Below are positions 33,957 to 42,796 of a stretch of 48,637 nt of DNA, piece after piece. Source of the stretch: Calothrix sp. MO_192.B10. Lineage in GTDB: Bacteria > Cyanobacteriota > Cyanobacteriia > Cyanobacteriales > Nostocaceae. The notes beneath the pieces were generated by a model that had not been told where the DNA came from, did no database searches, and saw nothing but the letters and a program-made list of their open reading frames with translations. Numbering within the stretch: the stretch's first letter is position 1; each line of letters opens with the position of its first letter. The position numbers were made by a program, and so were the translations under genes. Where the stretch lies: the NCBI GenBank assembly GCA_030065055.1, contig JASJDS010000082.1, positions 1-48,637 of the forward strand. The letters are read 5' to 3'.

Positions 33957-35315
33957 ATGGCTAAAAAGAAAACTAAAAAAATTAAGAAACAAATGGGTGT
34001 GCAACAGATATTGTTACATCCTGATAAGGAGACTAAAGCAATATTAGATTATCTGTGTGAGCAGTCCGGCAAGTTGTATAACTGTGGAGTTTACTTTGCT
34101 CGTCAGACATTTTTCAAGACAGATAAATTACTGACTGGTAAGTTTGATTTGATATATGAAGCGACTGTGGGTAAAACTACTATTGCTCAATCATTACCAT
34201 CTGTTCCGGCTCAACAAACCTTGTTGTCAGTTGCAGAGGCTTTTAAATCATTTAAAGAGTTGAGAAAAAAATATTTCGCTAAAAACTTGCACTTTAAACC
34301 AAAGCCTCCAAGCTATCTAAAAGGTTCAAAGCTGTTTAAGGTGGCGTACCCGAACTGTGGAGCAGGTAAACCAAGCTTAAACGGTGACAATATCAGGTTC
34401 CCGCTTGGTTTGACTATTAAAAGATGGTTCAAGATTAAGGAGTTTTTTCTCCCTATGCCCTCAAACCTAGATTTCAACAAGGTTAAAGAGTTTACTATTT
34501 TCCCTAAAAATGGAGCATATTACCTTGAGTGTAGCTACCAACTAACATCACACACACCTGATTTAGACTTTGAGCAAGCACTGTCTATCGATTTAGGTAC
34601 AGCGGATAATTTAGCAGCTTGTGTTGATACCTTGGGTAACTCTTTTTTGGTGGATGCTCGCCATATGAAAGCAATGAACCAGTTATGGAACAAAAAAGTT
34701 GCTACCTATAAGGAAGATAAGCCACAAGGTTTCTGGAACTCTTGGCTGGATAGAGTTACTAGAAAACGTAACCATCAACTACGAGACGGCATAAATAAAG
34801 CAGCAAAGCTAATTGTTAACCATTGTTTAAAGCATGGTATCGGCAATCTAGTAATAGGTTGGAACGAAAGCTTCAAAGTTAATGCTGACATGGGTCGGGT
34901 TAACAATCAGAAGTTTGTTCAGATGCCATTAGGCAAGCTTAAAGACCGATTAGAACAGCTTTGTAACCTGCACAGGATTAAGTTCCACCCAACAGAGGAA
35001 GCGTATACATCCAAGGCTAGCTACCTTGATGGTGACTCCCTACCCAAGCACGGAGAAAAGCCGAGTGGGTGGAAAGCTAAGTCCTTCGGACACGCTTCGC
35101 GAACAGGTAACAGGACTAGACGCGGTTTGTATCGCACTCAGAAAGGATACTTAATAAACGCAGACCTTAACGGGAGTGCGAACATTTTAAGAAAAGTAAG
35201 CAGTAGGTTAGGCGTTGACCTAGCCAGACTGAATAGACGTTGCTTGACCAACGTAGCTAGGATTAAGCTTTGGCACGGGTCGAGTAAGACCCCTCTGCAT
35301 TGCCCAAACCTGTAA
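33957..35315 (+). CDS. tnpB: IS605-type TnpB nuclease with an in-frame repeat insertion
   Basis: The ATG at 33957 is preferred to an upstream TTG at 33942 and gives 452 residues. RuvC motifs are complete: D in ALSIDLGTADNLAA, E in LVIGWNESFK and D in LINADLNGSANILRK. The usual TSKCS / zinc-finger segment is present in the cysteine-free form YTSKASYLDGD. TnpB is an RNA-guided DNA nuclease encoded by IS200/IS605 elements. No tnpA transposase is beside it, so it is a solo copy. At 35079-35105 a 27-base sequence (encoding KSFGHASRT) splits the WKA-GNRTRRGLY segment, matching a small cyanobacterial repeat. It keeps the frame. Confidence 0.9.
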   Translation: MAKKKTKKIKKQMGVQQILLHPDKETKAILDYLCEQSGKLYNCGVYFARQTFFKTDKLLTGKFDLIYEATVGKTTIAQSLPSVPAQQTLLSVAEAFKSFKELRKKYFAKNLHFKPKPPSYLKGSKLFKVAYPNCGAGKPSLNGDNIRFPLGLTIKRWFKIKEFFLPMPSNLDFNKVKEFTIFPKNGAYYLECSYQLTSHTPDLDFEQALSIDLGTADNLAACVDTLGNSFLVDARHMKAMNQLWNKKVATYKEDKPQGFWNSWLDRVTRKRNHQLRDGINKAAKLIVNHCLKHGIGNLVIGWNESFKVNADMGRVNNQKFVQMPLGKLKDRLEQLCNLHRIKFHPTEEAYTSKASYLDGDSLPKHGEKPSGWKAKSFGHASRTGNRTRRGLYRTQKGYLINADLNGSANILRKVSSRLGVDLARLNRRCLTNVARIKLWHGSSKTPLHCPNL

Positions 35316-35365
35316 GTGAAAGAATCTCCCGCTTTTCGCGAAGTGGAAGCGGGAGAGTGTCAATC
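35260..35365 (+). ncRNA. Candidate omega RNA scaffold at the tnpB 3' end
   Basis: The 3' end of tnpB runs into the hairpin CTCCCGCTT...AAGCGGGAG (35326-35334 with 35347-35355), followed by AGTGTCAATC. Conserved structure directly after tnpB, ending at the element's right border, is where the guide RNA scaffold lies in TnpB systems. The guide would then be read from bases after about 35361. The exact border is inferred. Confidence 0.45.
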
Positions 35366-35400
35366 ATTGTCCAGTCTGATTTATCAGACTTTGTCTTTGA

Positions 35401-35422
35401 GCCTAGGAATGAATTCCTAGGC
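35401..35422. repeat. Perfect 10-bp stem hairpin
   Basis: GCCTAGGAAT and ATTCCTAGGC pair around two bases, 86 bases after the tnpB stop. Similar AATGAATTNCNGGGC hairpins occur at 30648-30668 and 33604-33623, so it is another member of this small hairpin family. It lies 53 bases from the 3' end of the SET gene and could terminate either transcript. Confidence 0.6.
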
Positions 35423-35474
35423 GGACATTGGGGCTAGTTAAGAATGGTGCAAGTTATCAGTAATAAGTTACTTT

Positions 35475-35942
35475 TTAAGAGACTTTTTGTAAATCTAGTT
35501 CAAGAAGGTAAGGAGCTACAAAACCTGTATATTCTTTTTTTCTGCTTTCTGGTAAGTCTTTCCATCCAGTTATTTTTTTTCGACAGTTTTTCGAGCCACA
35601 TTCACATAGCATCAAAAAATGATCTATCGAGTAATTTCTCATCGCGTAATCGAAGGTTATTTCTTCATTAACATTGATGTTTATCATGGCGACAAAATCA
35701 TGACCACCAGTTTGATTAACTTTGATACCACAATTGGGATCGCAGGAGTGATTAACTTTTGATATTAATCCAGCATGACGAACATATTTATCCTTGGCTA
35801 TTTGTGAAGCATGAGAGTCATTTTTATCTAGAACTTTTTCAATGATTCCCACCATTACCGTTTCTCCAGCTTGAAACGAGCGAGTTGCAAAAATACCTTC
35901 TCCTTTTCCAGGAGTTGCTCTTAATTCAAATCCATCTGACAT
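35475..35942 (-). CDS. SET-domain protein
   Basis: The 155-residue protein shows the SET fold: GKGEGIFATRSFQAGETV (N-SET, about 12-30), NHSCDPNCGI (SAM/catalytic core, about 64-73), NEEITFDYA (about 92-100) and a post-SET-like CECGSKNCRKKITG (about 113-126). SET proteins are lysine methyltransferases; the bacterial substrate is unknown. Start: ATG at 35942, preceded on its strand by a GGAACC-type weak site. The gene is 12 bases downstream of the pterin dehydratase gene on the same strand, so the two probably form an operon. Confidence 0.9.
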   Translation of the reverse strand: MSDGFELRATPGKGEGIFATRSFQAGETVMVGIIEKVLDKNDSHASQIAKDKYVRHAGLISKVNHSCDPNCGIKVNQTGGHDFVAMININVNEEITFDYAMRNYSIDHFLMLCECGSKNCRKKITGWKDLPESRKKEYTGFVAPYLLELDLQKVS

Positions 35943-35954
35943 TGTTAATGGTTC

Positions 35955-36305
35955 CTACCTAGCAAACTCTGCACTTATTTTATCAGTCTTGGCTGCCATA
36001 ACAAAATCGTTACGATGCAGTCCTTTAATTGCGTGTGTCCACCAAGTTACCGTTACCTGACCCCATTCGGTGAGTAAAGCAGGGTGATGTCCTTCTTGTT
36101 CGGCTGCTTCACCCACACGTTGAGTAAAGGCGAGCGCTGTCTGAAAATCGATAAATTTATAAATGCGCTGTAAATGAGCTTCTCCATTTTCTAAGATAAT
36201 ATTCCAATCGGGAATTTGAGGTTTGAGTTCGGCAATCTCCTCCTCAGTTACTGGTAGGGATTTACCTGTGCAGGGAACGCAAGTTTGTTTTAATAAGGCT
36301 TCCAT
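35955..36305 (-). CDS. Pterin-4a-carbinolamine dehydratase
   Basis: The 116-residue protein carries the family signature: EQEGHHPALLTEWGQVTVTW with two adjacent histidines (about residues 71-72) and WWTHAIKGLHRNDF with a third (H about 90). The reaction is dehydration of 4a-hydroxytetrahydropterin, needed after aromatic amino acid hydroxylation. Cyanobacteria often carry it without an obvious hydroxylase; some homologues are moonlighting proteins. It is first in a pair with the SET gene. Confidence 0.93.
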   Translation of the reverse strand: MEALLKQTCVPCTGKSLPVTEEEIAELKPQIPDWNIILENGEAHLQRIYKFIDFQTALAFTQRVGEAAEQEGHHPALLTEWGQVTVTWWTHAIKGLHRNDFVMAAKTDKISAEFAR

Positions 36306-36356
36306 TTTACTTATTCCTTCACAATTGAATTTTCAACCAACATATTTATGGATTAG

Positions 36357-37949
36357 TTAAAAATTTAAAATATCAAGGGATGCTTCTATTTCTAAGTCTA
36401 AAATTCTTTGCCGAGCATTTTTATGTTCTTTCAGTTTACCTTGCTGGCGATAAATATCAGTTGATTTCTGAAAATCTTCCCTAGAACCTTGCTTATCTCC
36501 GAGTTGATAACGGGAATTACCACGGCTATAATAAGCATCTGCATCTTGGGGATAAATATTTATTACCTGGGTATAGTCAGCGATCGCATTTTCATAGTCT
36601 CCTAAATCATAATGGATATTGCCCCGATTGTAGTAAGCATCGGCATCCTGGGGATTTATCTGGATGGCTTGGGTATAATCTGCGATCGCACCTTGGTAGT
36701 CTCCTAAATCACATCTGGTATTACCACGGTGTTTATAGGTATCAGCATCATCGGCATTGACTTCTATTTCTTGGAGCAATATATCAACCTCTGGCTGATT
36801 ATGTTCTCCCTGTTGGTGATGGGGATTAATTTTCACAGCTTGGGTATAATCTTCAATTGCTCCCTGTTTATCCCCAATGCAAGAACGAGTATAGCCACGG
36901 TTGATATAAGCAGCACTATCATCGGGATTAATGCGGATGGCTTGGGTATAATCTGCGATCGCTCCTTCATAATCTCCTAATTTATACCGCGTTAAACCGC
37001 TTTTTTTATAAGCTTGGGCATGGTGGGGATTAATTTGGATAACTTGGGTATAATCTGCGATCGCTCCTTCATAATCCCCTGTTTCATAACGAGCTAAACC
37101 ACGTTGATAATAAAGCTCGGTATTGTTTTTTTGATTATTTAATAATCTATTAAAAACATCAATTGCTGCTTCATAATTACCCTGCTTAAATAATTCTTGC
37201 CCTTGTTTTATATCGGGATAATTAATGCTATTTATATTAGGTAATAAAGGTTTAACTATTTGAATATTTGATGAAATAATACTTGATAATTTTTGCTGTT
37301 TTGGTGGAGTGAATTGAGATATTTTTGGGGGAGTATAATTAATGGTAGATAACTGTAATTGTTCTAGATAATAGCGCAATCCACCACCATACAATAATTG
37401 CTGAATACCAAAGGAAATTCTACCTGTTTTTAATTTTATCATTTGGGTAGGTAGAAAACCGGCAAAAAATAGGTGATATTCTGTTTGTGCTTCATTCACT
37501 TCTTCTTGAATTAAAATACAAACTACCACCGCATTTTTTTCCACTTCATCGGAACTAACCGACCATCTTACCTTATCAATAGTACCGTGGCGGGATTTGA
37601 CCTCTACACCAATCGAGGGATGAGAAGTTAAAGTAAAATCCATATTGCCATCACCACCGTAACGCTTTTCGTAATCGATTTCGGTGATAAAATCTGCTAA
37701 CCTTTCCTTAACAACTTCTTCCCCTAATTTTCCCTTGAGATTATTGATAAAAACATCGCGGACTTGGTGATTGCGTTTATATTTTTCTGCCATCTGCCAG
37801 CAAAAATCTCGTAGCTTTCTTAACCTCTCTCCAGAGATAATAGTTAATTCGCTATAGTCACCTTCCCTCTGACAATGCAGCAGACAACCAGACGATAACC
37901 TTCTAATAAAATCAGACTGTAGCGATCGCAGTAAGGTAATCCAGTCCAT
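36357..37949 (-). CDS. PD-(D/E)XK nuclease-like domain fused to TPRs
   Basis: The 530-residue protein has an N-terminal domain (about 1-200) with a nuclease-like core: KGKLGEEVVKERL (E77/E78), GGDGNMDFTL (D104) and GVEVKSR (E116, K118). That E...D...ExK pattern is that of PD-(D/E)XK enzymes. A linker follows and then about seven TPRs (about 250-500) with GDYEGAIADYTQAIQINP-type units. One unit (about 372-400) is degraded. TPR fusion is unusual for this nuclease fold. A role in DNA repair, defence or damage response is inference. Start: ATG at 37949. No partner gene adjoins. TPR units share near-identical DNA with HIP1 sites, so they probably arose by duplication. Confidence 0.7.
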   Translation of the reverse strand: MDWITLLRSLQSDFIRRLSSGCLLHCQREGDYSELTIISGERLRKLRDFCWQMAEKYKRNHQVRDVFINNLKGKLGEEVVKERLADFITEIDYEKRYGGDGNMDFTLTSHPSIGVEVKSRHGTIDKVRWSVSSDEVEKNAVVVCILIQEEVNEAQTEYHLFFAGFLPTQMIKLKTGRISFGIQQLLYGGGLRYYLEQLQLSTINYTPPKISQFTPPKQQKLSSIISSNIQIVKPLLPNINSINYPDIKQGQELFKQGNYEAAIDVFNRLLNNQKNNTELYYQRGLARYETGDYEGAIADYTQVIQINPHHAQAYKKSGLTRYKLGDYEGAIADYTQAIRINPDDSAAYINRGYTRSCIGDKQGAIEDYTQAVKINPHHQQGEHNQPEVDILLQEIEVNADDADTYKHRGNTRCDLGDYQGAIADYTQAIQINPQDADAYYNRGNIHYDLGDYENAIADYTQVINIYPQDADAYYSRGNSRYQLGDKQGSREDFQKSTDIYRQQGKLKEHKNARQRILDLEIEASLDILNF

Positions 37950-38128
37950 TTACATTTCTGTGCATATTACCATGAAGTTATTTTATGCACATATTCCCCT
38001 GAGGTAAAGCGTTTTCTAGCTACTGAATTCAAAATTAAAATTTTTTTTAGAAATAGCCAACTGGGAAAGAGGAGTGGAGGAGGGAAGGAGTGGAGGAGGG
38101 AAAGAGGGAAAATGGGATATGCTAACTT

Positions 38129-38356
38129 TTACAACCCAGTCAAATTCCTAAACTGGGTGACTATATCGGCGATAGTTTGGGGTAGGTTAGACAATTCCCT
38201 AACTAAATCTTCAGGAGTCACGCCAAAAACCATTAAAATTACTACAATAATCAAAACTGCGATCGCTGTACTGATTACCGTCTTTAACACTTTGAATAAA
38301 GCTCTAAATACTAACCAAGCGACAATTAAAGCTGCAATTAAAATAATTAAACTCAT
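38129..38356 (-). CDS. Small membrane protein
   Basis: The 75-residue frame encodes one long hydrophobic stretch, or two helices (about residues 2-44; LIILIAALIVAWLVF and VLIIVVILMVFG), followed by a polar tail (TPEDLVRELSNLPQTIADIVTQF). Small proteins of this shape are common in cyanobacteria, but the family is unknown to me. The opposite-strand frame is a shadow. It may or may not belong to the T4SS-like operon upstream. Confidence 0.6.
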   Translation of the reverse strand: MSLIILIAALIVAWLVFRALFKVLKTVISTAIAVLIIVVILMVFGVTPEDLVRELSNLPQTIADIVTQFRNLTGL

Positions 38357-38458
38357 TGGCGTGATATTGCCTAAATGACTTTTGTATGATAGGCCATTTT
38401 ACCCCACAGGTAAGCGTAACATTGATTATTTCACGTAATGATTTTTTTATTGGTCACT

Positions 38459-39040
38459 TTATGATTGCGGAAGTCTCACACAAGAAGGGGTAGTAGGCGC
38501 AGGAGGGTCAGGAAAAACCGCTAGTGTATTGTACTCTGGACTACCATTACCATAAAGTACTCGGAAAGCATATAACTTTTTTTGACCTTCTTTTTCAGTT
38601 ACCACAGTTAACAAAGTTTTATTAGTGTGAGGAAGTCCAGGAATATTTAATTTTTTGATTCTACGTAGGTGAATCACATTAGCCGCAGAATTATTGCAAT
38701 TTCCTGTATTCCCATTTGATTGACCAAATTGCAAGCACATTGGGCCATCAAAATCCAAAGTTACCTGGGAAGGATCATCCAACCAAACCTTTCTAATAGT
38801 TTCTCCTGCTGGAATAAAACTTAAGTTAGTCCCTTGCTGAAACCAGACTTTGATAGTAGGTATAGCGCCCCCTAAGCCCTGTGCTTGACAAGAGAAAATA
38901 GAACGGAGAACAGCATTATTTGCTAGCGCACGACCAGTAAAAAATAAAATTGTACCTCCCACAGTTAGACCAAGCAAAGATAGTAAATAAGGATTTTTAG
39001 GGATAATCCTAGGAAAAGAAATACGTTTTATCATCACCAA
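38459..39040 (-). CDS. VirB9/TrbG-like conjugation protein (putative)
   Basis: The 193-residue protein has an N-terminal hydrophobic segment (about 16-42). A beta-rich domain follows with FIPAGETIRKVWLDDPSQVT, VIHLRRIKKLNIPGLPHT, NKTLLTVVTEKEG and KKLYAFRVLYG. This order, with PGE-x-V...D..., then NL-x-V-x-T and YxFRL, resembles the N-terminal domain of VirB9/TrbG/TraK proteins, part of the outer-membrane core of type IV secretion systems. It has no C-terminal VirB9 domain. Assignment relies partly on its position after a VirB10-like gene. It is the last clear member of the minus-strand gene set. The start could also be the second Met (residue 3). Confidence 0.6.
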   Translation of the reverse strand: MVMIKRISFPRIIPKNPYLLSLLGLTVGGTILFFTGRALANNAVLRSIFSCQAQGLGGAIPTIKVWFQQGTNLSFIPAGETIRKVWLDDPSQVTLDFDGPMCLQFGQSNGNTGNCNNSAANVIHLRRIKKLNIPGLPHTNKTLLTVVTEKEGQKKLYAFRVLYGNGSPEYNTLAVFPDPPAPTTPSCVRLPQS

Positions 39041-39149
39041 TTAAAATTGGATTGCATCCGTAATTTAGATTGTAAGAAAGGCAAGATTGTCACCAACACA
39101 TCATGCCAGTAACTGGTATCAGGATATATGAAAAAAGTTTATTTCAACT

Positions 39150-39197
39150 CCTAACTATCAACTATCAACTGTCAACTGTCAACTATCAACCATCAAC
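39150..39197. repeat. Heptamer repeat (ACTATCA)n
   Basis: About six tandem units of the CAACTATC/CAACTGTC type fill the gap between the VirB9-like and VirB10-like genes. STRR-type sequence. Confidence 0.85.
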
Positions 39198-39199
39198 CC

Positions 39200-40831
39200 T
39201 TAAAATCGCACTCTTTGATTGACAAATACTTCCACCTCTGTCCCTACTGGTAAAAACCAAATATTAGTGCGCCTATTTCTTCTTCGGGAACTAGTTCTTC
39301 GAGTAGTGCGGCGCCTAACTTGGGGAACTACAGTTCTCACACCTCCTTCAAATATTCCAGCTAACAAATCGCGGTTGCGATCGCTACTGGTAATGGTAGT
39401 ATTATTGGCGGTTGTAGTCACGTTTGATTCTGGACGATTGATAATTTCCGCCGCTTTACCCACTCCCCCTAATACAAATAATCCGGCATCATTCAAGGCG
39501 GTGGAAGAACTACCTTTACGATATTTCTTGGCAATTAAAGGTTTACCATTAACTCCGCGAATTGCTAACTCACTTCGAGAGATACTTCTTTCCCTAACTT
39601 TATTCTTCTCTGGAATCAGAACTCTAGTTACCTTTAGTTTTGTTAATCCTTCTCGAGAAAAGGAATCGACTTTCACTAACAGTTCTGTGTCTTTAGGTAA
39701 AGCAATATCATTATCCTGAGTTTTTAATGGTTCTTTTAACCGCACCACAAAAACATTATTATCCACATTATCTGTATTATTCACAGAGGTTTGACTATTA
39801 CGGCGGCGACTGCGGAACCTGGTTCTAGTGTTAGTGGTTTCTCCAGATATTGCTGTAGCTAATACAGCTTTAGCACTACTGCCGATAACCGTTGACTTGC
39901 CTGTACGTCGGCTAACTGTACTAAAAGTAGACCTTGTTCTATCTCTAGGCTGAATGGCGACGGGTCTTTTAAAGTCAAGATTTCTGCTAGGTGTTGCTCT
40001 AGGTGTTGGTCTAGGTGTAAAACTCGAATTACTCACCCTTGATTGTTGCTCGCCAGATACTTCACCATAACTACCCAATTTTGCCAACCTCGACCATTCT
40101 TGCATGGGATTAGGGGGAGTTGGAGAAGAACTGGGAGGATTGGGTGGAATTGTAACGACGGGTGGTTGGTTATTGAAAGGAAGGGTTTGTGGTGGAGGGG
40201 ATGGAACCGTTGTCCGGGGTTGGGGAACTCTAACCACCCGTTCTACTTCCCGGTAAACTGTCCTGACGGGGGTTGGTGTTTTTACGGTTGCTACCTGTTG
40301 CCTTTTTGCGGATGGCAACTGGGTAACATTGGGGGTACTTGGTTTATTTCTTAATCTTCTCAGTTGTTGCTGTGCGGCTTTGACATCCTTGGCTTGCTCT
40401 GCTAAAGCCAGCTTGGTTTTTAGGGTCTCTACTTCCGTTTCTAGTTGCTGTAGCCGGGGTTTTGCAGTTGGTTGGGGTTTAACTTCTGGTGCTAGGGTCT
40501 GAACTTTCGGTTTTTTAGCACCACCGCTCATTACCTGGGTTAAGAATATCCCGGCAAACATCACCATGATTAAGGTGCCTGTGCCGACTAAAGCTGCTTT
40601 GGCAAAGGGATTAGATGATAATTGTTGTTGAGTCTGAACAGCCTGTGGCTGATCATCGATAGCTGGCTGTGAGTCATTGGACTCTGTTGGTGAATTATCT
40701 GGAGTTTGATATTTCTCTTCCAATCCCACCAATTTTGCCATCCGTAATTCCCAATCCAGAGATTCTGAATTGAGGGAAGGATTACTAGCACCGTTTGTTG
40801 ATGGTTGGGAGGACATAGGAGATTGAGTCAT
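39200..40831 (-). CDS. VirB10/TrbI-like conjugation protein
   Basis: The 543-residue protein fits VirB10: a cytoplasmic N-terminus (about 1-70), a single membrane helix (about 76-97, AALVGTGTLIMVMFAGIFLT), a coiled-coil segment (about 130-160), a long Pro/Arg-rich linker and a C-terminal beta domain (about 350-543). The C-terminal domain has FVVRLKEPLKTQDNDIALPK, GTELLVKVDSF and ends with WFLPVGTEVEVFVNQ, like the PxGTxVxVFV of TrbI proteins. VirB10 spans both membranes and senses energy in T4SS. It is longer in linker than usual. Basic RRRTTRRTSSRRRNRR near the end is unusual. Confidence 0.75.
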   Translation of the reverse strand: MTQSPMSSQPSTNGASNPSLNSESLDWELRMAKLVGLEEKYQTPDNSPTESNDSQPAIDDQPQAVQTQQQLSSNPFAKAALVGTGTLIMVMFAGIFLTQVMSGGAKKPKVQTLAPEVKPQPTAKPRLQQLETEVETLKTKLALAEQAKDVKAAQQQLRRLRNKPSTPNVTQLPSAKRQQVATVKTPTPVRTVYREVERVVRVPQPRTTVPSPPPQTLPFNNQPPVVTIPPNPPSSSPTPPNPMQEWSRLAKLGSYGEVSGEQQSRVSNSSFTPRPTPRATPSRNLDFKRPVAIQPRDRTRSTFSTVSRRTGKSTVIGSSAKAVLATAISGETTNTRTRFRSRRRNSQTSVNNTDNVDNNVFVVRLKEPLKTQDNDIALPKDTELLVKVDSFSREGLTKLKVTRVLIPEKNKVRERSISRSELAIRGVNGKPLIAKKYRKGSSSTALNDAGLFVLGGVGKAAEIINRPESNVTTTANNTTITSSDRNRDLLAGIFEGGVRTVVPQVRRRTTRRTSSRRRNRRTNIWFLPVGTEVEVFVNQRVRF

Positions 40832-41099
40832 ACAATTTTAGATTTTAGATTTTTGATTTTGGATTCTTAGATGTTGGATTAATTCCACAGGTAAATAGCA
40901 ATACGATTTAGTTAAAAAGAATGTAGATTGGGTTGAGCGATAGGGAAACCCAACAAACCTTTGATAATGTTGGGCGCTCACATCTTGCACCACATGATTA
41001 TTGCGAAAATTATTTCGTAGGGTGGGCAATGCCCACCTTACTGTATTGAGGTAAATATGAGATTTATGCCATATATATATAGGAGTTAGTTTTCAGAAT
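40832..41099. other. Gap with palindrome between two T4SS-like genes
   Basis: No gene. It contains AGATTTTAGATTTTTGATTT-type repeats just upstream of the VirB10-like gene and palindrome copy 3 (GGTGGGCAATGCCCACC, 41021-41037). If the cluster is one operon, the transcript carries this hairpin. Confidence 0.6.
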
Positions 41100-41774
41100 T
41101 TATTGAGAACAGTTTTTATCTTCTATCTCACAAACATTATAAATTTCTAGCCTAGCTTCACCCAGTCTGTAGGCAGCTAGATTCCATGAAACTGGGGAAT
41201 TAGGCAGGGAAATTTCTGGTTTTTCTCTCACTCTGACCAAAATCTGCTTGTTGAAAGGGGTGGTTTGACCCAATCTGTCATAATTGGTAAACATTAATCG
41301 ATTAGCGCGGATTTCTACTTTCCATTTACCTTCTCCTATAGGTTGGGGTGGAGAGACTTTTTGGATTACCAGCACGCTCTCTCTACCGCTAAAATTTGCT
41401 GCTCTACTATCATCGGGAATAAATTGTGATTGAAATTTGCGTTTGAATCTGGGTGATAATAATTCTGAGCTGACTTGCCAAACCGTTTGTGGTGGTTGCT
41501 GCTGGGACCAAGTGAACAATAGGGTCATGGTTTCCCCCACAAAGCGACGAATGGTCTGAGGATTGCGTTCTACGGACTTTTGAGGGTCGGCTGTAATTGC
41601 TTTACCATCCAGCAGTTGTACTAAGCTGCGGGGAGTTAGTTGGCGACTCAACTGCTGCAACATGGAACCATGAAACATCAGTATCAATAAGGCGAATACA
41701 TTCAACCCAAAGGTACCTATGGCAAATAGGGGTAAGATATTCTTTTTATTCCTTTCTCGATTAATCAATTGCAT
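41100..41774 (-). CDS. VirB8/TraE-like protein, second copy
   Basis: The 224-residue protein has a short basic N-terminus, one membrane helix (about 14-36, LFAIGTFGLNVFALLILMF) and a periplasmic domain with SLVQLLDGK, RRFVGETMTLLFTWS, WKVEIRANR and PFNKQILVRVREKP. It shares this whole plan with the neighbouring 274-residue protein (LVQL-DG, RQFV-TMMSMFDWS, PFNKDLLVRA), so the two are paralogues. VirB8/TraE proteins are bitopic inner-membrane parts of T4SS with an NTF2-like periplasmic domain, consistent with the size and topology. Family assignment is structural inference. Confidence 0.6.
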   Translation of the reverse strand: MQLINRERNKKNILPLFAIGTFGLNVFALLILMFHGSMLQQLSRQLTPRSLVQLLDGKAITADPQKSVERNPQTIRRFVGETMTLLFTWSQQQPPQTVWQVSSELLSPRFKRKFQSQFIPDDSRAANFSGRESVLVIQKVSPPQPIGEGKWKVEIRANRLMFTNYDRLGQTTPFNKQILVRVREKPEISLPNSPVSWNLAAYRLGEARLEIYNVCEIEDKNCSQ

Positions 41775-41779
41775 CCAAT

Positions 41780-41965
41780 CAGTTATCAGTTATCAGTTAT
41801 CAGTTATCAGTTAGCCTCCTGCTCCCTCCGGGAGAGCTGCGCTAACGGAGGAGCTGCGCTAACAGTTTCCCCATCGATAAATCGAGGGGCAAGGGTTACG
41901 GGAAAAATTTTTTTCCACCTCCACAAATAGAATTTGGGGGCTTGATACCGATTACTGTTTGGTCA
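41780..41965. repeat. Mixed repeats between the two VirB8-like genes
   Basis: Four or five AGTTATC heptamers (41780-41813), a GAGCTGCGCTAACGG-type double palindrome (about 41817-41862) and the second copy of the 35-bp dispersed repeat (41931-41965, first at 30743-30777). Confidence 0.7.
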
Positions 41966-41968
41966 CAG

Positions 41969-42793
41969 TTATCTGGTAAAGCTACCCGATGTTCTTCTAT
42001 TGTTACAACTACTCAATTGATTTGTGGGTAATCCTTCATATTTATCGACCAAGCACAAATCGCGCATTTCGTAAATCTCTAGTTTGTCAGTGCGGACGCT
42101 GTAGATTGCTTTTTGCAGATTTGTAGCTCTTTGTGGGAGGGGATAATCAAAAGTATCTATAGCTCGAACTAGTAAATCTTTATTAAAAGGAACGATGACT
42201 TTTCTGTCGTCACCCCGTTTTTTTTGAATTAAGTCTGCAACCATACTCACCCGCCACTCTCCAGGTGCTGTTTGCTGTGGTATATCGACCCTTTTGATCA
42301 CTAATTTTGCCGATATAGCTTGCTTGACATTACTAGAAAACACTTCTGATGGGGTCATTTCCGCAATTGTGCTTAAAAAACCCTGGCGAAAGTCTTCTGA
42401 TAAAGCAAAGCTAGCCAACCAACTGCTGGTGGCAACCCTTTTACTACTACCATTAGTTGTGCGAATGATTATACCCCCATCTGCTTGGGGTTGGGATACC
42501 TGTTCGATGGTTTGTGGTGGTAGTTTACCAGACCAATCAAACATGGACATCATGGTTTTACTCACAAATTGGCGAATTTTCTCTGGTTCCCTGGTTAAAT
42601 TATCCAATTCCTTAACAAGTTGACCATCAACTAATTGGACAAAGGTAGGAGGTTTACGTGCATTTAATTGGCGAATTGTTAAACCTTGGAAAACTAGTAA
42701 AATTAAAGTCAATAAATGTAACCCAAAAGTAGCGATCGCTAAGGTGGTTAATGTATTGACTTTGCGTTTTTTTTTCTCTAATAAACGTGTCAT
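41969..42793 (-). CDS. VirB8/TraE-like protein, first copy
   Basis: The 274-residue protein has a basic N-terminus (KKKRKVN), one membrane helix (about 18-36, LAIATFGLHLLTLILLVF) and a periplasmic domain with FVQLVDG, RQFVSKTMMSMFDWSG, ISAKLVIKRVDIP and VPFNKDLLVRAIDTFDYPLP. It is a paralogue of the downstream 224-residue protein. The start codon lies 3 bases after the stop of the VirB6-like gene, indicating translational coupling. The C-terminus has cysteines (LCLVDK, LSSCNN) that the other copy partly shares. Confidence 0.6.
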   Translation of the reverse strand: MTRLLEKKKRKVNTLTTLAIATFGLHLLTLILLVFQGLTIRQLNARKPPTFVQLVDGQLVKELDNLTREPEKIRQFVSKTMMSMFDWSGKLPPQTIEQVSQPQADGGIIIRTTNGSSKRVATSSWLASFALSEDFRQGFLSTIAEMTPSEVFSSNVKQAISAKLVIKRVDIPQQTAPGEWRVSMVADLIQKKRGDDRKVIVPFNKDLLVRAIDTFDYPLPQRATNLQKAIYSVRTDKLEIYEMRDLCLVDKYEGLPTNQLSSCNNRRTSGSFTR

Positions 42794-42796
42794 AAA

